A stretch of 19,272 nucleotides of DNA from an uncultured Odoribacter sp. (GTDB lineage: Bacteria; Bacteroidota; Bacteroidia; Bacteroidales; Marinifilaceae): NCBI GenBank assembly GCA_934725835.1, contig CAKVCR010000017.1, forward strand, positions 1-19,272, written 5' to 3'. The notes under the pieces are model-generated. The model did no database searches. It saw only the letters and a list, made by a program, of their open reading frames with translations, and had not been told where the DNA came from. This document shows positions 7,668 to 17,116 of the stretch, one piece after another. Position numbers and translations under genes: made by a program. How positions within the stretch are numbered: the first letter of the stretch is position 1; the number at the start of each line of letters is the position of its first letter.

Positions 7668-10043
7668 TTATTTAGCCTCTTCAGAATCCTCCAATTCCGC
7701 ATCGGTTGACTTTTCTTCAAGGTACTTAGCCGTCTGCCACTTGAACTGGCCATAGCTAAGATCCTTGTCGCGCGCGAACTCAAAATCGGGCTTGAGCGTA
7801 TCAGGTATGATTCCAAAGATTTCACTAAGGCACTTTGGACCGGCACCCGTACCACGGGTATCGATACCGCGCAACTTCGGCATGATCTTTTGAACAATCT
7901 GGTCCTCAAACGCCGTGTCCATTGCCTCTTTCCAGGCAGCGTCATCATTCGCTTTCTTTGCGGCAGCAACTGTAGGATAATTTGCCATGTAATATTCGAT
8001 GGACTGCCACACACGATGACCCAAAGCCCGGCCAACAAGGCCAAGGCTGGCGTTGATTTTCTCGACCGTTTTGCGATAAGGCTTGATCTCGTCATCCGAA
8101 AACGCGCTACCTTGTGCAAGCCAACTTTGCCAATCCTCGACATGCAGCAATTCACCACGATTTTTGGCATCTAACGGCATTAGCGCCTTACGGCGCAGGA
8201 GCTCTGTCGGCCTCGGGAAACTTATCACGATAGAACGGTCAAGTACCTTATCCGAAAGGGATTTTGTCGTTTCATCCTGGTTCATGGTTCCAGTCCAAAG
8301 TACGTTGCGCCCCAACGGAAGATCATAGGCCTCCATTCCCGCACCAACATTCACCGGCAAGGTTGGGACTTCTGTCCCTTTCATGCCACGACGAAGCTCG
8401 AGTTTGCTCAAGAACTCTGCAAAGTACAGTTCGGGGTGGGCAAGATTCATCTCATCGAGCAATACCAAGCAAACACATTCCTTTAGCCCGGGATAGATGT
8501 CTTTAGACCATGCCTTCTGCGACTGAGCAAGGAACCGTAACAGAGGTTGCGCATCGAACTTGTTATCGATGGAATTGAAGAACCCCAGCATCGACTCCTT
8601 GCTGTCCCAGTTGGGCTGAACAGAAAGCGGCTCAAAAAACAATCCGCCAAAATGGGAATACAAACGGGGAAGTTCAGACTTACCAGTTCCAGAAACACCT
8701 GCAAGAACCGTTAAAGGCGACCATTCCGCCGTCTTCAACGCAGTATGGAACGAACGAAGAATGCGCTGCGGAAATACAAGACCATAATCAGTGCATTTCT
8801 TGTAGATTCCATCCAGCCACGCCATTTCATCCTTACCCACCAAGCCTCGGCGTTCTTCTACACTTTTCCCTGCGGCCTTTGCCTTAGCCACCGCATCACG
8901 TTTATAACTATGCGGTGGTTCACCTATCTTCTCAGCCGCGATTTGCGGAATCTCAATTTCTTGGATGCGCGCATCGCGATCAGCCTTCCGTTCATGTGAC
9001 ATCTGGTATCGCTTCAGCTCTTCTTCAGCCTCTATTCTAGCTTTATCACAGGAATCGGCCTTGGAGGTTAATCGTGAATTCTCCTTTTTAAGACGATCCA
9101 CTTCAAAGCGGAGATCAGCCACTTCCTCGACATCATTTCTCTGACTGTCACGTTCACGGACAAGCTTCTCGATCTGCGATTTCGCCTCTGTCAGCTCTCG
9201 CTGCTGCGTTTCATAGCGTAGGCGCATCTCTTCGGTCGGACGGGTCATGAGTTCATCACGAAGTCGTGTAAGTTCATCCCTTGCGCTGTTGAGGTCGCGA
9301 AGTACTTTCGCAACGTCTTCGCCATTGAGTTGAGCCTTGATTTGATCATACATTGCCAGCATTTTCTGCTGTGTCAGAATTTGACTGGTCAGATCGTGCT
9401 GTGTTGCCCTTGCTTCTTTCAAAAGCTCGTCAAACTCTCGCCGCTTATCTTCGACACGCGCTTTGATGATTTCCTCAATATTACTTTGCTGCTCACGAAT
9501 GTGACTCATCTGCCAATCAAACTGACTCTTTTGCGACTGTGCCGCCTGGTCGTTCTGTGCCTTAGTTATTTCATTCTGCTTCTTGATCGCCTCGACAGCG
9601 GCATGCTCCTTCGCGAGCTCAGCACGTTCTGCATCTAGGCTCTTGCGTTCAGTGTCTCGCTGGTCTTCCCAGACCTTCTGCTCCTTGGCAATTCCGCCAC
9701 GGATTCTGTCTCGTTCGGTATTCTCCGCGTCTGCGATGGCCGTCAACCGCTGTTCCCGAAGCTTTGAGACCTCAGCCTCGATCTCTGCCAGCTTTTTGGC
9801 CTTCAACTCTTCAAGTTTAGCAGCATCCGCAGCCTTCTGGCTCGCGAAGTCGCTATCTAACTCAGACTTTCGCGCGACAAACTTACGCTGTTCCTCGTTC
9901 AGAGCAGCCTTTTGCTTCTCTAGTTCAGCATACTCCTTTTCGAGAGCCTTTGCCTTGGCCTCTATGTCCTTGCTCTGAGCTGCGAGTGCCGCCTCGCGCT
10001 CCGCAATTTCATCAACTTGTTTTTCGTTGTTTCTTTCTTTCAT
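7668..10043 (-). CDS. Coiled-coil McrB-like AAA+ NTPase
   Basis: 791 aa. Residues 1 to about 350 are an almost unbroken charged coiled coil (long Glu/Lys/Ala/Arg runs with no proline until 269). The AAA+ core follows: Walker A GVSGTGKS (449-456), Walker B CLVLLDEMNLA (525-535), and sensor segment TMNQDETTKSLSDKVLDRS (586-604), whose TMNxDETT...LDR pattern is diagnostic of McrB-family motors. McrB hexamers hydrolyse GTP or ATP to translocate DNA and activate a McrC partner. Here the usual DNA-recognition N-domain is replaced by the coiled coil. I moved the start from 10091 to the ATG at 10043, because GGAGG lies 7 nt before it and it sits 2 nt after the previous stop. The next gene, a 1246-aa protein, is the candidate partner. 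Confidence 0.88.
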   Translation of the reverse strand: MKERNNEKQVDEIAEREAALAAQSKDIEAKAKALEKEYAELEKQKAALNEEQRKFVARKSELDSDFASQKAADAAKLEELKAKKLAEIEAEVSKLREQRLTAIADAENTERDRIRGGIAKEQKVWEDQRDTERKSLDAERAELAKEHAAVEAIKKQNEITKAQNDQAAQSQKSQFDWQMSHIREQQSNIEEIIKARVEDKRREFDELLKEARATQHDLTSQILTQQKMLAMYDQIKAQLNGEDVAKVLRDLNSARDELTRLRDELMTRPTEEMRLRYETQQRELTEAKSQIEKLVRERDSQRNDVEEVADLRFEVDRLKKENSRLTSKADSCDKARIEAEEELKRYQMSHERKADRDARIQEIEIPQIAAEKIGEPPHSYKRDAVAKAKAAGKSVEERRGLVGKDEMAWLDGIYKKCTDYGLVFPQRILRSFHTALKTAEWSPLTVLAGVSGTGKSELPRLYSHFGGLFFEPLSVQPNWDSKESMLGFFNSIDNKFDAQPLLRFLAQSQKAWSKDIYPGLKECVCLVLLDEMNLAHPELYFAEFLSKLELRRGMKGTEVPTLPVNVGAGMEAYDLPLGRNVLWTGTMNQDETTKSLSDKVLDRSIVISFPRPTELLRRKALMPLDAKNRGELLHVEDWQSWLAQGSAFSDDEIKPYRKTVEKINASLGLVGRALGHRVWQSIEYYMANYPTVAAAKKANDDAAWKEAMDTAFEDQIVQKIMPKLRGIDTRGTGAGPKCLSEIFGIIPDTLKPDFEFARDKDLSYGQFKWQTAKYLEEKSTDAELEDSEEAK

Positions 10044-10045
10044 GG

Positions 10046-12112
10046 TTAGACCTCCAGGATGACCTTTGTTACTTCGTAAACTGACTTGCAAAATTCGCGG
10101 ACTTGTTCCTTTTTCATTGGAACAACGATATTGCCATGCTGTCGCAAGGCGATGACCTTAGCAACTTGTTCAAACAAGTCTGGCGTCGTTGCCGCAATGT
10201 CAGCAAGCACATCGTCACTCATCATCAGGAGGAATGCTATCAAGCATGCCCCAAGTGTCTGATCGTTGCCCTCAAGAGTGGCGGTTATCATCTGCTCGCG
10301 GACGCTGTCTAGACCGACAGGATATTTTAGCCCGAACCGCTCCGCTCTTTTTCTTGCGGTACTCTTATATTGCGATTCGTCAACCTTCGCGAAAGTTCCT
10401 TGTTTCAGACTAATGCGGAACAATGCCTGTAGAGCGGAATACCCGTCTCGAATCATCGGCATAACATCATCTCCGCCTTCTGTAAATTCAAACTGACGAT
10501 ACCTCTCCGTTGAGATTAAATAGTTTTTGAGATTCTTATCCATGTCCGTCCACAATGAGAATGTGAAGAATCGCAGCATCTTTGCCATTGCGGCCTGTCT
10601 CTGATCAGAATAAGACACCTTAACTTCTGAAGACTGATCATCTTTGGACAATGGCACATCAGGCAATAGTTCCCTAATGATCTCGTGCATAAGGCGAACT
10701 TCCTTCGCATGTTCCTTTTCTCCAAGCTCCTCATTGTTTTTACCATGAACTTCAGGGTCATGATTTCGCTTCAATTCCAACAAATCCAAAAGGATCCATT
10801 TGTGCGTCGCAACAAAATGTTTAAGCTTATCGTCGCATTCGCCGTCATCCATCTGGAGAAGTAATATTAGAAAAACTGAAATCAATTCCGGCACACAATT
10901 TCTGTAGTCTTCTCTACGTTTGGGCGTAATTACCTTGAACTCAAAACGCTCCGTCCTGTCATCATTCTTTCGAGACAACGCCAAACCTCTCCGTTTGGCA
11001 ATACCTACCATCTTCTTGGAAAAGTACCTTTCAGAAGCAAAGTCCAGCCAACGTAGAACTTCCTTTGCTTCAAACTTAGAACTGTAATAGAAGAACGCCC
11101 ATTCTATTGATGCATAAATTTGCGCAATTGACAGGAACTGGCGAGACTTCCTTCTTTTTAGGTTCTTTACAAGATTTGGATAACGTTCAATACAATGTTC
11201 GTTTTCAAATGGCTCCTTGACAACACCCTCTTCAATCGCTTCTGTCTTTATAACAGTATTTTCATTCCATTCCAAGAGCCAGTCCTCAAACTCCTTATCA
11301 TGGCGCTCATTTGTTGATAGCCATTTGCGTAGCACAGCTTCAAGAACCGATGACATGCCATATCCAAATGGGTCGGCTATAGCAAAGTCGCCATCGCGAC
11401 TGAGAATGGCCATAGGGCATCTCAAATAGTAGGGCTCCGGCTCTCCAACTATCTTAATCTGACGCACGCTTGGAAATTTTATCGCCTCAACATCTAATGA
11501 TTCCGCCACTTTTCTCCAACGCCGATACGCACCCAGAACCTCTTGGACTGTTATTTTTTCATTCCGAAACTCTCCATCATCCTTTAGTTTCTTGATCACC
11601 TCATTTGATGATTTTACGTGTTTTCTCAATGGCTTTTCATTCGTTAGCTCCTGAACAAATGGCAGTACCGTACCACCAATCATTTCCCGAAATACCAATG
11701 CCGTACATATTTTTTCCTCTTCCTCAATCTGCTCTCTATCAGTTACATCCGGCGTAAGTTTATGCTTGCCAGAATTTGTCAACTCATAATATTCATCTAT
11801 AATTCCCTCATCTTGAAAACGCAACAATGTACACCTAACAATATCCCAAGGCAGTCCCGTTGTCTTCTCTACCGTAAGACTCTCTCCCTCCTCGTTTACT
11901 ACCTCCTGTTCTGGCTTCCAATGAGCCAGCAACAATTTCTCCACCAGTTTCTGAATCGGATTCTCATCATCGCGGTGTAACCCAGGCATAGGCATTGTAA
12001 CCCGATATGCAAGAACCGGCCAGCCGATATCTCTGGACTTACCCATTGTTCCACCGAAAGGGAGCTTATCTCCCTTAAGGTTGTCGTACTCTAAAATCAC
12101 CATGTTAGCCAT
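10046..12112 (-). CDS. Unknown-family protein with winged-helix-like N-terminus and possible HEPN motif
   Basis: 688 aa with no family recognised overall. The start ATG at 12112 has GGGGAGG 7 nt upstream and overlaps the helicase stop (ATGGCTAA); a longer start at 12160 lacks this. Residues 50-120 read like a winged helix: a helix, then LPWDIVRCTLLRFQDEGII and a wing ending in YELTNSGKH. The middle is mostly helical. At 449-456 RNHDPEVH fits the HEPN RNase signature (Arg, polar residue, then His after a 6-residue gap) and follows a hydrophobic helical stretch (408-447). HEPN proteins are common toxic RNases in defence loci, but one short motif is not proof. There are no membrane segments. It is tightly coupled between the helicase and McrB-like genes, so it probably works with them. 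Confidence 0.5.
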   Translation of the reverse strand: MANMVILEYDNLKGDKLPFGGTMGKSRDIGWPVLAYRVTMPMPGLHRDDENPIQKLVEKLLLAHWKPEQEVVNEEGESLTVEKTTGLPWDIVRCTLLRFQDEGIIDEYYELTNSGKHKLTPDVTDREQIEEEEKICTALVFREMIGGTVLPFVQELTNEKPLRKHVKSSNEVIKKLKDDGEFRNEKITVQEVLGAYRRWRKVAESLDVEAIKFPSVRQIKIVGEPEPYYLRCPMAILSRDGDFAIADPFGYGMSSVLEAVLRKWLSTNERHDKEFEDWLLEWNENTVIKTEAIEEGVVKEPFENEHCIERYPNLVKNLKRRKSRQFLSIAQIYASIEWAFFYYSSKFEAKEVLRWLDFASERYFSKKMVGIAKRRGLALSRKNDDRTERFEFKVITPKRREDYRNCVPELISVFLILLLQMDDGECDDKLKHFVATHKWILLDLLELKRNHDPEVHGKNNEELGEKEHAKEVRLMHEIIRELLPDVPLSKDDQSSEVKVSYSDQRQAAMAKMLRFFTFSLWTDMDKNLKNYLISTERYRQFEFTEGGDDVMPMIRDGYSALQALFRISLKQGTFAKVDESQYKSTARKRAERFGLKYPVGLDSVREQMITATLEGNDQTLGACLIAFLLMMSDDVLADIAATTPDLFEQVAKVIALRQHGNIVVPMKKEQVREFCKSVYEVTKVILEV

Positions 12113-15100
12113 TGATGAACCTCCCCTCGCCGGGTCTATTACATAGTTTCCGGAATTCAACTATGCCAGGGATATATTTTTCTGCCAAATCTCCAGCCGC
12201 CAAGCGTTCATCTCCCACAACTGCCAACAACTTTTTCTGCCGGCTCATTGAAACATTGAGTCGATTATACGCACAGAGATGTCCAAACGATCTTCGCGCC
12301 ATAATGTCCTCAATGACTTTTAAGAGAACGTCGAACGTCTTAACCGTGGAGAAGTCATACTCGGAAAATTGCTTGCCGAGTACCCTGTCGCCTAAGTACG
12401 CAACCATTTCTTTCCAGACATCAGCATCTCGGGGAAACCGATCTTCAATCAACTCAGCATCATCAAATTCATACCTATGATCACCAACTTTCTCCAAAGC
12501 GTCACGGAGCACCTTCCTTGAAAACTCACGAAGTGACATATCATTCATCGTAGCCTGAGTGTCCGATTGAGTACGAACCGCAGAAAGGAAAACCACATCA
12601 AACTCCATGCCCTGGAATGAGTCTACAGTACCTACTCTCAGGCGGCCAGACTTAAGTTCATTCTTAAAACGCTTATCTTGCGCACCTAATTTCTCCTTTA
12701 TCAAATCAGCCTGCGCCTTGTAAAACGATATTACGCCAAAGTCAAGTTTCATCCCCTCTGGCGAGAACATCCATTGCCCAAGCCACTTTGCAATTTCGGC
12801 CGCCTCTGATTCGCGTTGCCATGAAGTACCGTCTTTCTTGGCTTTACCACTACGTACATTAATCCATAATGCTGGACAATTGTCTGTCTCTGGAAGATTG
12901 TGAGCGAAGTACGAACAATCAACAATTCCAGAATCAAAATGTTCATCCGGGGCATACCGCTCATAGAAATTCTTACTAATGAAGTCCCCAAGAACTGGAT
13001 GCATACGGTACTGTTTATCCAGAGTCACGCACCTATTGAACTTGTCTTTTTCATACAGTGATTTCAGGCGGTTAGAAAACAGATACTGGAACATGGACAT
13101 TTTCAATGTTTCCTGATCAGCCATCTGAGCCGCAACATCATCGTCGATGATGTGCGGCAACTGACGATGATCCCCAACCAAAACAATTTTTTTCCCTTGT
13201 GCCAGTGAAATCATCAAATCTCTGGGGCTTACACGCGCTGCCTCATCGACAATGACATAATCATAACTTATGTCACTACTGGCGGCTCCAGTTCCACCAC
13301 ATTTTAATTCGTACATTCCGGCATTAACACTCTGTTGGCAGGTTGCAGCAAACGCAAAGCTATAGTCAGAAACAGCCTTGGACATTCCAATGGGACTTGT
13401 TTCAAGTGCTTCAAGGAACTCGGCAACCGCTGCCAATTTCTCATCACTCGCCTTCATTCCGCACTGCTTGATTTTCTTAATTGCCGCCTTGGCGATTTCT
13501 ACAACTTGCACGTTCTGCTTTTCCGCCCTGAACTCGGGCGGCGTTGAGAACTGGATCATCATTTTGACCTTAGCCGTCTTAAGATCCTCAGTAATTCCAA
13601 TCAATGATTCAGAATCGCCATTCCAGTCTATCGCACGTTGAAGGACAGCCCTCGTGTGGTCATCAAGAGCGTCTATACCGAGTTCAGTTTGAATGCCAAA
13701 CATTGCATCCTTTGCGCGTTCTCGGCCGTCATCAATAAAACCAGCGGATGATGTCCGAATATTACGAATCAAATCCAGAACCTTTGACTCTGCGGAATTC
13801 AGTTTCTCTTCATGTTCAAACCTTTTTATCAATGCATCAACTTTTGAGGTGAACAAGGTGTCAATCATCTTGCCACAACTCTCTCGAATGGCTTTCAGAA
13901 CGGATAGCGCCATCCGTTTTGATGGAGCATTGATATACTGTAGGCACAGTCCTTTAAGAGTTTCCTCGCCTTCCACCTCGGAAATTTCCGGGTTACTTCT
14001 TCTGATTCGACTGGCGCATTTGGCACACCAATCATCCATTCTGCGCTCAAAGTCCGTTCGATCCTCCTCCGACTGGCCTGAACGCCTGCCGAATTTTGGA
14101 ACAGGAAGTCCATTAATGGACATTCTTCGTATCATGTTCTCAACGGCATCGTGCTGAAATCCGGTAAGCAAGACGCTTCCCCGTGCACCATTTGCCCCAG
14201 CTATTTCGTTAAGCCGTTCCAAAATGGCGGTAATGACAGTTGTCTTACCTGTTCCTGGCGGCCCTTGAATAAGGGCAATGTCAGGTGTCGACAAAGCCAA
14301 CTTAACAGCCTCCTCTTGTTTAGGAGTAGGATCGTGTTTAAAAATCTTCTGCCGAACAAACGAAGAAAGTGCCTTGGTGTCAGTCGGCGGTTCAAGTTGC
14401 ACTTCAGCATTTTCTTCAATCAACAATCCCAGCTGCGGATTTGCCGAGCGACCTTCTAGTATACGTCGCCGCGCTGCGTTACGACGGGCAATAACCGGCT
14501 TATCGCCTGCAAGAGACAACACAAAATGACCAGACTTGGGTAAATTTTTATTGGGATCTTTAAGTCGCATAGCCATGCCGTTATGATCTTTGCTCACCGA
14601 CACAATTTCATAATGCGGCGTCATTTTCTTTTTCGCTCGACGCATCTTGATATTACCATCGTCATCAACCTCGTCAGAGACCAGCCCATTGATAAATGCT
14701 TCAACCGTCATATCACCTTTATCAAGGTATTCGGGATCTTCATCGACCCAATCAACTGAAACGCCGCTCTCCCATTTGGCATCCGTCTTGCCACCAATTA
14801 TATCCACAACAACCGTATCCTCTCGATCTTGCCGTGCATTAGCATACTCTATAATGCCAAATTCACGGGCTTTTTCGAGCAACAGCTTACCTTCAATCTC
14901 GCCGAATTTATCCCACGTTTTAAGATAACTTTCGTCGCCATTTACGATCTTAGTAAGCCTTGCCTTCGTAACCGACTGTAATGCATGCGCCTTAGTCCAA
15001 TCACAGAATTTAAGGTTGCCCATCGCCATACGAATCTGGACATCAGGATTCGATACATTATCATTAATCCTTGAAGCAACATAGATCTCACGATCCCCGG

Positions 15101-15719
15101 CATCGACTTTCGTAGCTACGAAACGTATGTTTGCGCCGCGCACCGAGAATGAGTTTTCTACCGTTGCATTGACCGATGGGCCTCCCATCACATCCGAGTT
15201 CAGAACATCTCCTAATTGGTTGGAGCTTTTATCATCAATGTCGGTCTCTACCGCATGCCCTTGAATCACAAAGAAATACGACTCGCCATTTTGAGTAGTA
15301 TAGACGCATTTCTCCTTTAGGCCCGCATATATCTCACTTGGCCTCAAGTTAGGCACTTTGGCGATATACCTACACGCCCGCTCTCCCTTATCATCTATTC
15401 CTATCTCTAACTCACCAACATCATCAATGGGAGAAGAAGAAAACAGCATCACCTGAAGCGCGAAGCTACCATCCGTACCTGGTTCTGCGAGCCTAGCCAG
15501 AAAAGATTTCGACTGCCGAAGTTTTGATGCCAGCATCCGACCTTCGAGTTCATCTACGGCCGAAACACGCCTCCTGCCATCATTATTAGCAAGGCGAAGA
15601 TCAAACTGCGGAATTTCCGCATTGGTGGCCAACAGTTGAATGATCTCACCATCAGAGAGGCGCTTCTCTGATTGAACGCGAACAGAAATCAGTTGGCCAG
15701 GAATATCCTCGAACTTCAT
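12105..15719 (-). CDS. SF1 (Upf1/Dna2-like) DNA/RNA helicase, 1204 aa
   Basis: ATP-dependent helicase. The motifs are complete: Q-like TPKQEEAV (464-472), motif I QGPPGTGKT (485-493), motif II VIVDEAA (822-828, DEAA box), motif III GDHRQLPH (849-856), motif IV region QYRMHP (903-908), motif V GTVDSFQGMEFD (1030-1041), and motif VI NRLNVSMSRQKK near the C-terminus. This is the SF1B Upf1/Dna2 pattern, with 5'-3' translocation in the family. Two parts are unusual: a roughly 460-residue N-terminal extension with no motif I recognise, and an insertion of about 320 residues between motifs I and II containing CAKC (567-570). No nuclease motif was seen. The gene starts in an ATGA overlap with the kinase stop, with GGAGG 6 nt upstream. 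Likely remodels the nucleic acid on which the operon's effectors act. Confidence 0.9.
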   Translation of the reverse strand: MKFEDIPGQLISVRVQSEKRLSDGEIIQLLATNAEIPQFDLRLANNDGRRRVSAVDELEGRMLASKLRQSKSFLARLAEPGTDGSFALQVMLFSSSPIDDVGELEIGIDDKGERACRYIAKVPNLRPSEIYAGLKEKCVYTTQNGESYFFVIQGHAVETDIDDKSSNQLGDVLNSDVMGGPSVNATVENSFSVRGANIRFVATKVDAGDREIYVASRINDNVSNPDVQIRMAMGNLKFCDWTKAHALQSVTKARLTKIVNGDESYLKTWDKFGEIEGKLLLEKAREFGIIEYANARQDREDTVVVDIIGGKTDAKWESGVSVDWVDEDPEYLDKGDMTVEAFINGLVSDEVDDDGNIKMRRAKKKMTPHYEIVSVSKDHNGMAMRLKDPNKNLPKSGHFVLSLAGDKPVIARRNAARRRILEGRSANPQLGLLIEENAEVQLEPPTDTKALSSFVRQKIFKHDPTPKQEEAVKLALSTPDIALIQGPPGTGKTTVITAILERLNEIAGANGARGSVLLTGFQHDAVENMIRRMSINGLPVPKFGRRSGQSEEDRTDFERRMDDWCAKCASRIRRSNPEISEVEGEETLKGLCLQYINAPSKRMALSVLKAIRESCGKMIDTLFTSKVDALIKRFEHEEKLNSAESKVLDLIRNIRTSSAGFIDDGRERAKDAMFGIQTELGIDALDDHTRAVLQRAIDWNGDSESLIGITEDLKTAKVKMMIQFSTPPEFRAEKQNVQVVEIAKAAIKKIKQCGMKASDEKLAAVAEFLEALETSPIGMSKAVSDYSFAFAATCQQSVNAGMYELKCGGTGAASSDISYDYVIVDEAARVSPRDLMISLAQGKKIVLVGDHRQLPHIIDDDVAAQMADQETLKMSMFQYLFSNRLKSLYEKDKFNRCVTLDKQYRMHPVLGDFISKNFYERYAPDEHFDSGIVDCSYFAHNLPETDNCPALWINVRSGKAKKDGTSWQRESEAAEIAKWLGQWMFSPEGMKLDFGVISFYKAQADLIKEKLGAQDKRFKNELKSGRLRVGTVDSFQGMEFDVVFLSAVRTQSDTQATMNDMSLREFSRKVLRDALEKVGDHRYEFDDAELIEDRFPRDADVWKEMVAYLGDRVLGKQFSEYDFSTVKTFDVLLKVIEDIMARRSFGHLCAYNRLNVSMSRQKKLLAVVGDERLAAGDLAEKYIPGIVEFRKLCNRPGEGRFING

Positions 15720-17116
15720 TCCGCACCTCCGATAAATTCCGCATTGAGATTAGTGGGGATACTTTCACCACGCAATGGCTCAATCCTTTTTTTATCCCAG
15801 TTAATGGCGACATTGCAAGATTCATCATCGCTTGTCGCAAGGGAAAATGGTTCAAACAATCTTCTTGGAACGACAACCGGAACAGGGGCATCTGACTCGG
15901 AAAAAACTTCATACCGACACCCATAGGGTCCAATCAATTTGGCGACCAATGGTACTTTTGCATCACAGTAGGGACACTTATCCAACTGTTCAACATAGTA
16001 ACTCATCCCACATTCTGGGCAACAGATCATAGTGTCATGTGCCCTCGCAAATGCTTTAGCAAAGAACATCATGACGGGCCGGCGCCATGGATCTGTTCTC
16101 CCCGGTCCAAACATTTCATTGAAAAGCATCCGCACTTCTTCATTGAATATAATTTGACGAGGGACGCTCAAAATCGTGGCACCACTATTTGAGTCATCAT
16201 CTGGATCGTCAATGTATGGCAACTTACCAGCATACGCCTGCTCGTCTATCTGCATTGATTCATCTGCGGCCCCATCGTCAGAGTCCCATCCTGAATCATC
16301 ATTGTCTTCAAGTACACGTCGTCCGATAAATGGATGCAGTGTCGACAACAGCTGAAAGGCCATGACGGCGAAAGCCCAACAGTCCGTACGCGGCCTCGAA
16401 GCATCAAGGGAATGGCCATTAGCATCCACTTGAACGATTTCTGGCGCACCAAGTTTCGGCGTATAAACGGTGGAACCTCCATGTTCCATTTCAAAGCGTA
16501 AGTTGTCAGCATCAATCAACCAAACTGGCGAACGATTCCCAGTATCTTGCTTACCAACGAATACGTTGTTCAACGATATATCACCATACACCAATCCAGC
16601 CTGATGCAATTGCGCAAGTATCGAAGCCGTCTTATAAAGCACATAGAATCTCCTAGAGGTTGAGCCGGTCATCGAGTAGTGCAAAAGCACATATGCGAAA
16701 TCATTCGTCTTGGGATCATCAGCACATGCTTTCAGCCAAGAAGGCATCGGGGCTTTGCGCAATGCAACCTTATCAGCACCGCTCATCTGAAGCTTTGAAA
16801 GGGGAACCATTTCGTTCAGCAGCCTCATGACATACCCTGGCGCACCACGCAGAATAGCCAAGGGGAGCGAAATCGGCGTTCCCTTCGGAATTGGCAACTG
16901 TCTAATGTGCATAAACTTATTCTGAAGTTTCTCAAGCGCTTTAGGATCTTCCTCGTATCCAAAGGCCATCTTGATTGCCAGATCAGCATCTTGTGTTCGA
17001 TAAACAGCTCCCTGTCCGCCTCTTGCCAGTTCATCTGCCAAATAATGCTGATTATCAAATTGGTCTATGAACTTTGAATGCGCCTGTTCTTTTGTCTCGG
17101 TCTCTTCCTCAACCAT
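15716..17116 (-). CDS. Ser/Thr protein kinase with C-terminal zinc ribbon (TerY-P triad kinase)
   Basis: 466 aa. Kinase lobe: glycine loop ARGGQGAVY (31-39), AIK Lys49, catalytic loop YGDISLNN (177-184, with YGD in place of HRD but Asp179 and Asn184 kept), and DAD (202-204) in place of DFG. The APE equivalent is GAPEI (223-227), followed by DCWAFAVMAFQLL. Metal and base-transfer residues are present, so activity is plausible. An acidic linker (about 270-312) separates the lobe from a zinc ribbon CPEC...CPYC (Cys366, 369, 381, 384) and a tail of unknown fold. The start at 17116 has AAGGAGG 6 nt upstream and overlaps the phosphatase stop by 8 nt; the earlier in-frame start at 17146 lacks such a site. 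Together with the PP2C and vWA genes it forms the TerY-P triad, likely phosphorylating partners in this operon. Confidence 0.9.
   Translation of the reverse strand: MVEEETETKEQAHSKFIDQFDNQHYLADELARGGQGAVYRTQDADLAIKMAFGYEEDPKALEKLQNKFMHIRQLPIPKGTPISLPLAILRGAPGYVMRLLNEMVPLSKLQMSGADKVALRKAPMPSWLKACADDPKTNDFAYVLLHYSMTGSTSRRFYVLYKTASILAQLHQAGLVYGDISLNNVFVGKQDTGNRSPVWLIDADNLRFEMEHGGSTVYTPKLGAPEIVQVDANGHSLDASRPRTDCWAFAVMAFQLLSTLHPFIGRRVLEDNDDSGWDSDDGAADESMQIDEQAYAGKLPYIDDPDDDSNSGATILSVPRQIIFNEEVRMLFNEMFGPGRTDPWRRPVMMFFAKAFARAHDTMICCPECGMSYYVEQLDKCPYCDAKVPLVAKLIGPYGCRYEVFSESDAPVPVVVPRRLFEPFSLATSDDESCNVAINWDKKRIEPLRGESIPTNLNAEFIGGAE

Noticed and set aside
7643..8170. Minus-strand 175-codon frame overlapping the McrB gene end
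   Set aside because: It is a shifted frame within the McrB-like gene, basic and without motifs; the real gene continues through it.
9583..9978. Rightward Ser/Ala/Phe-rich frame that looks like a hydrophobic protein
   Set aside because: It is the complement of the McrB-like protein's charged coiled coil; Glu/Lys/Ala codons read as Phe/Ser/Leu on the other strand.
13693..14157. Rightward 154-codon frame inside the helicase
   Set aside because: It is antisense to the helicase insertion region, with no ribosome site and no domain.
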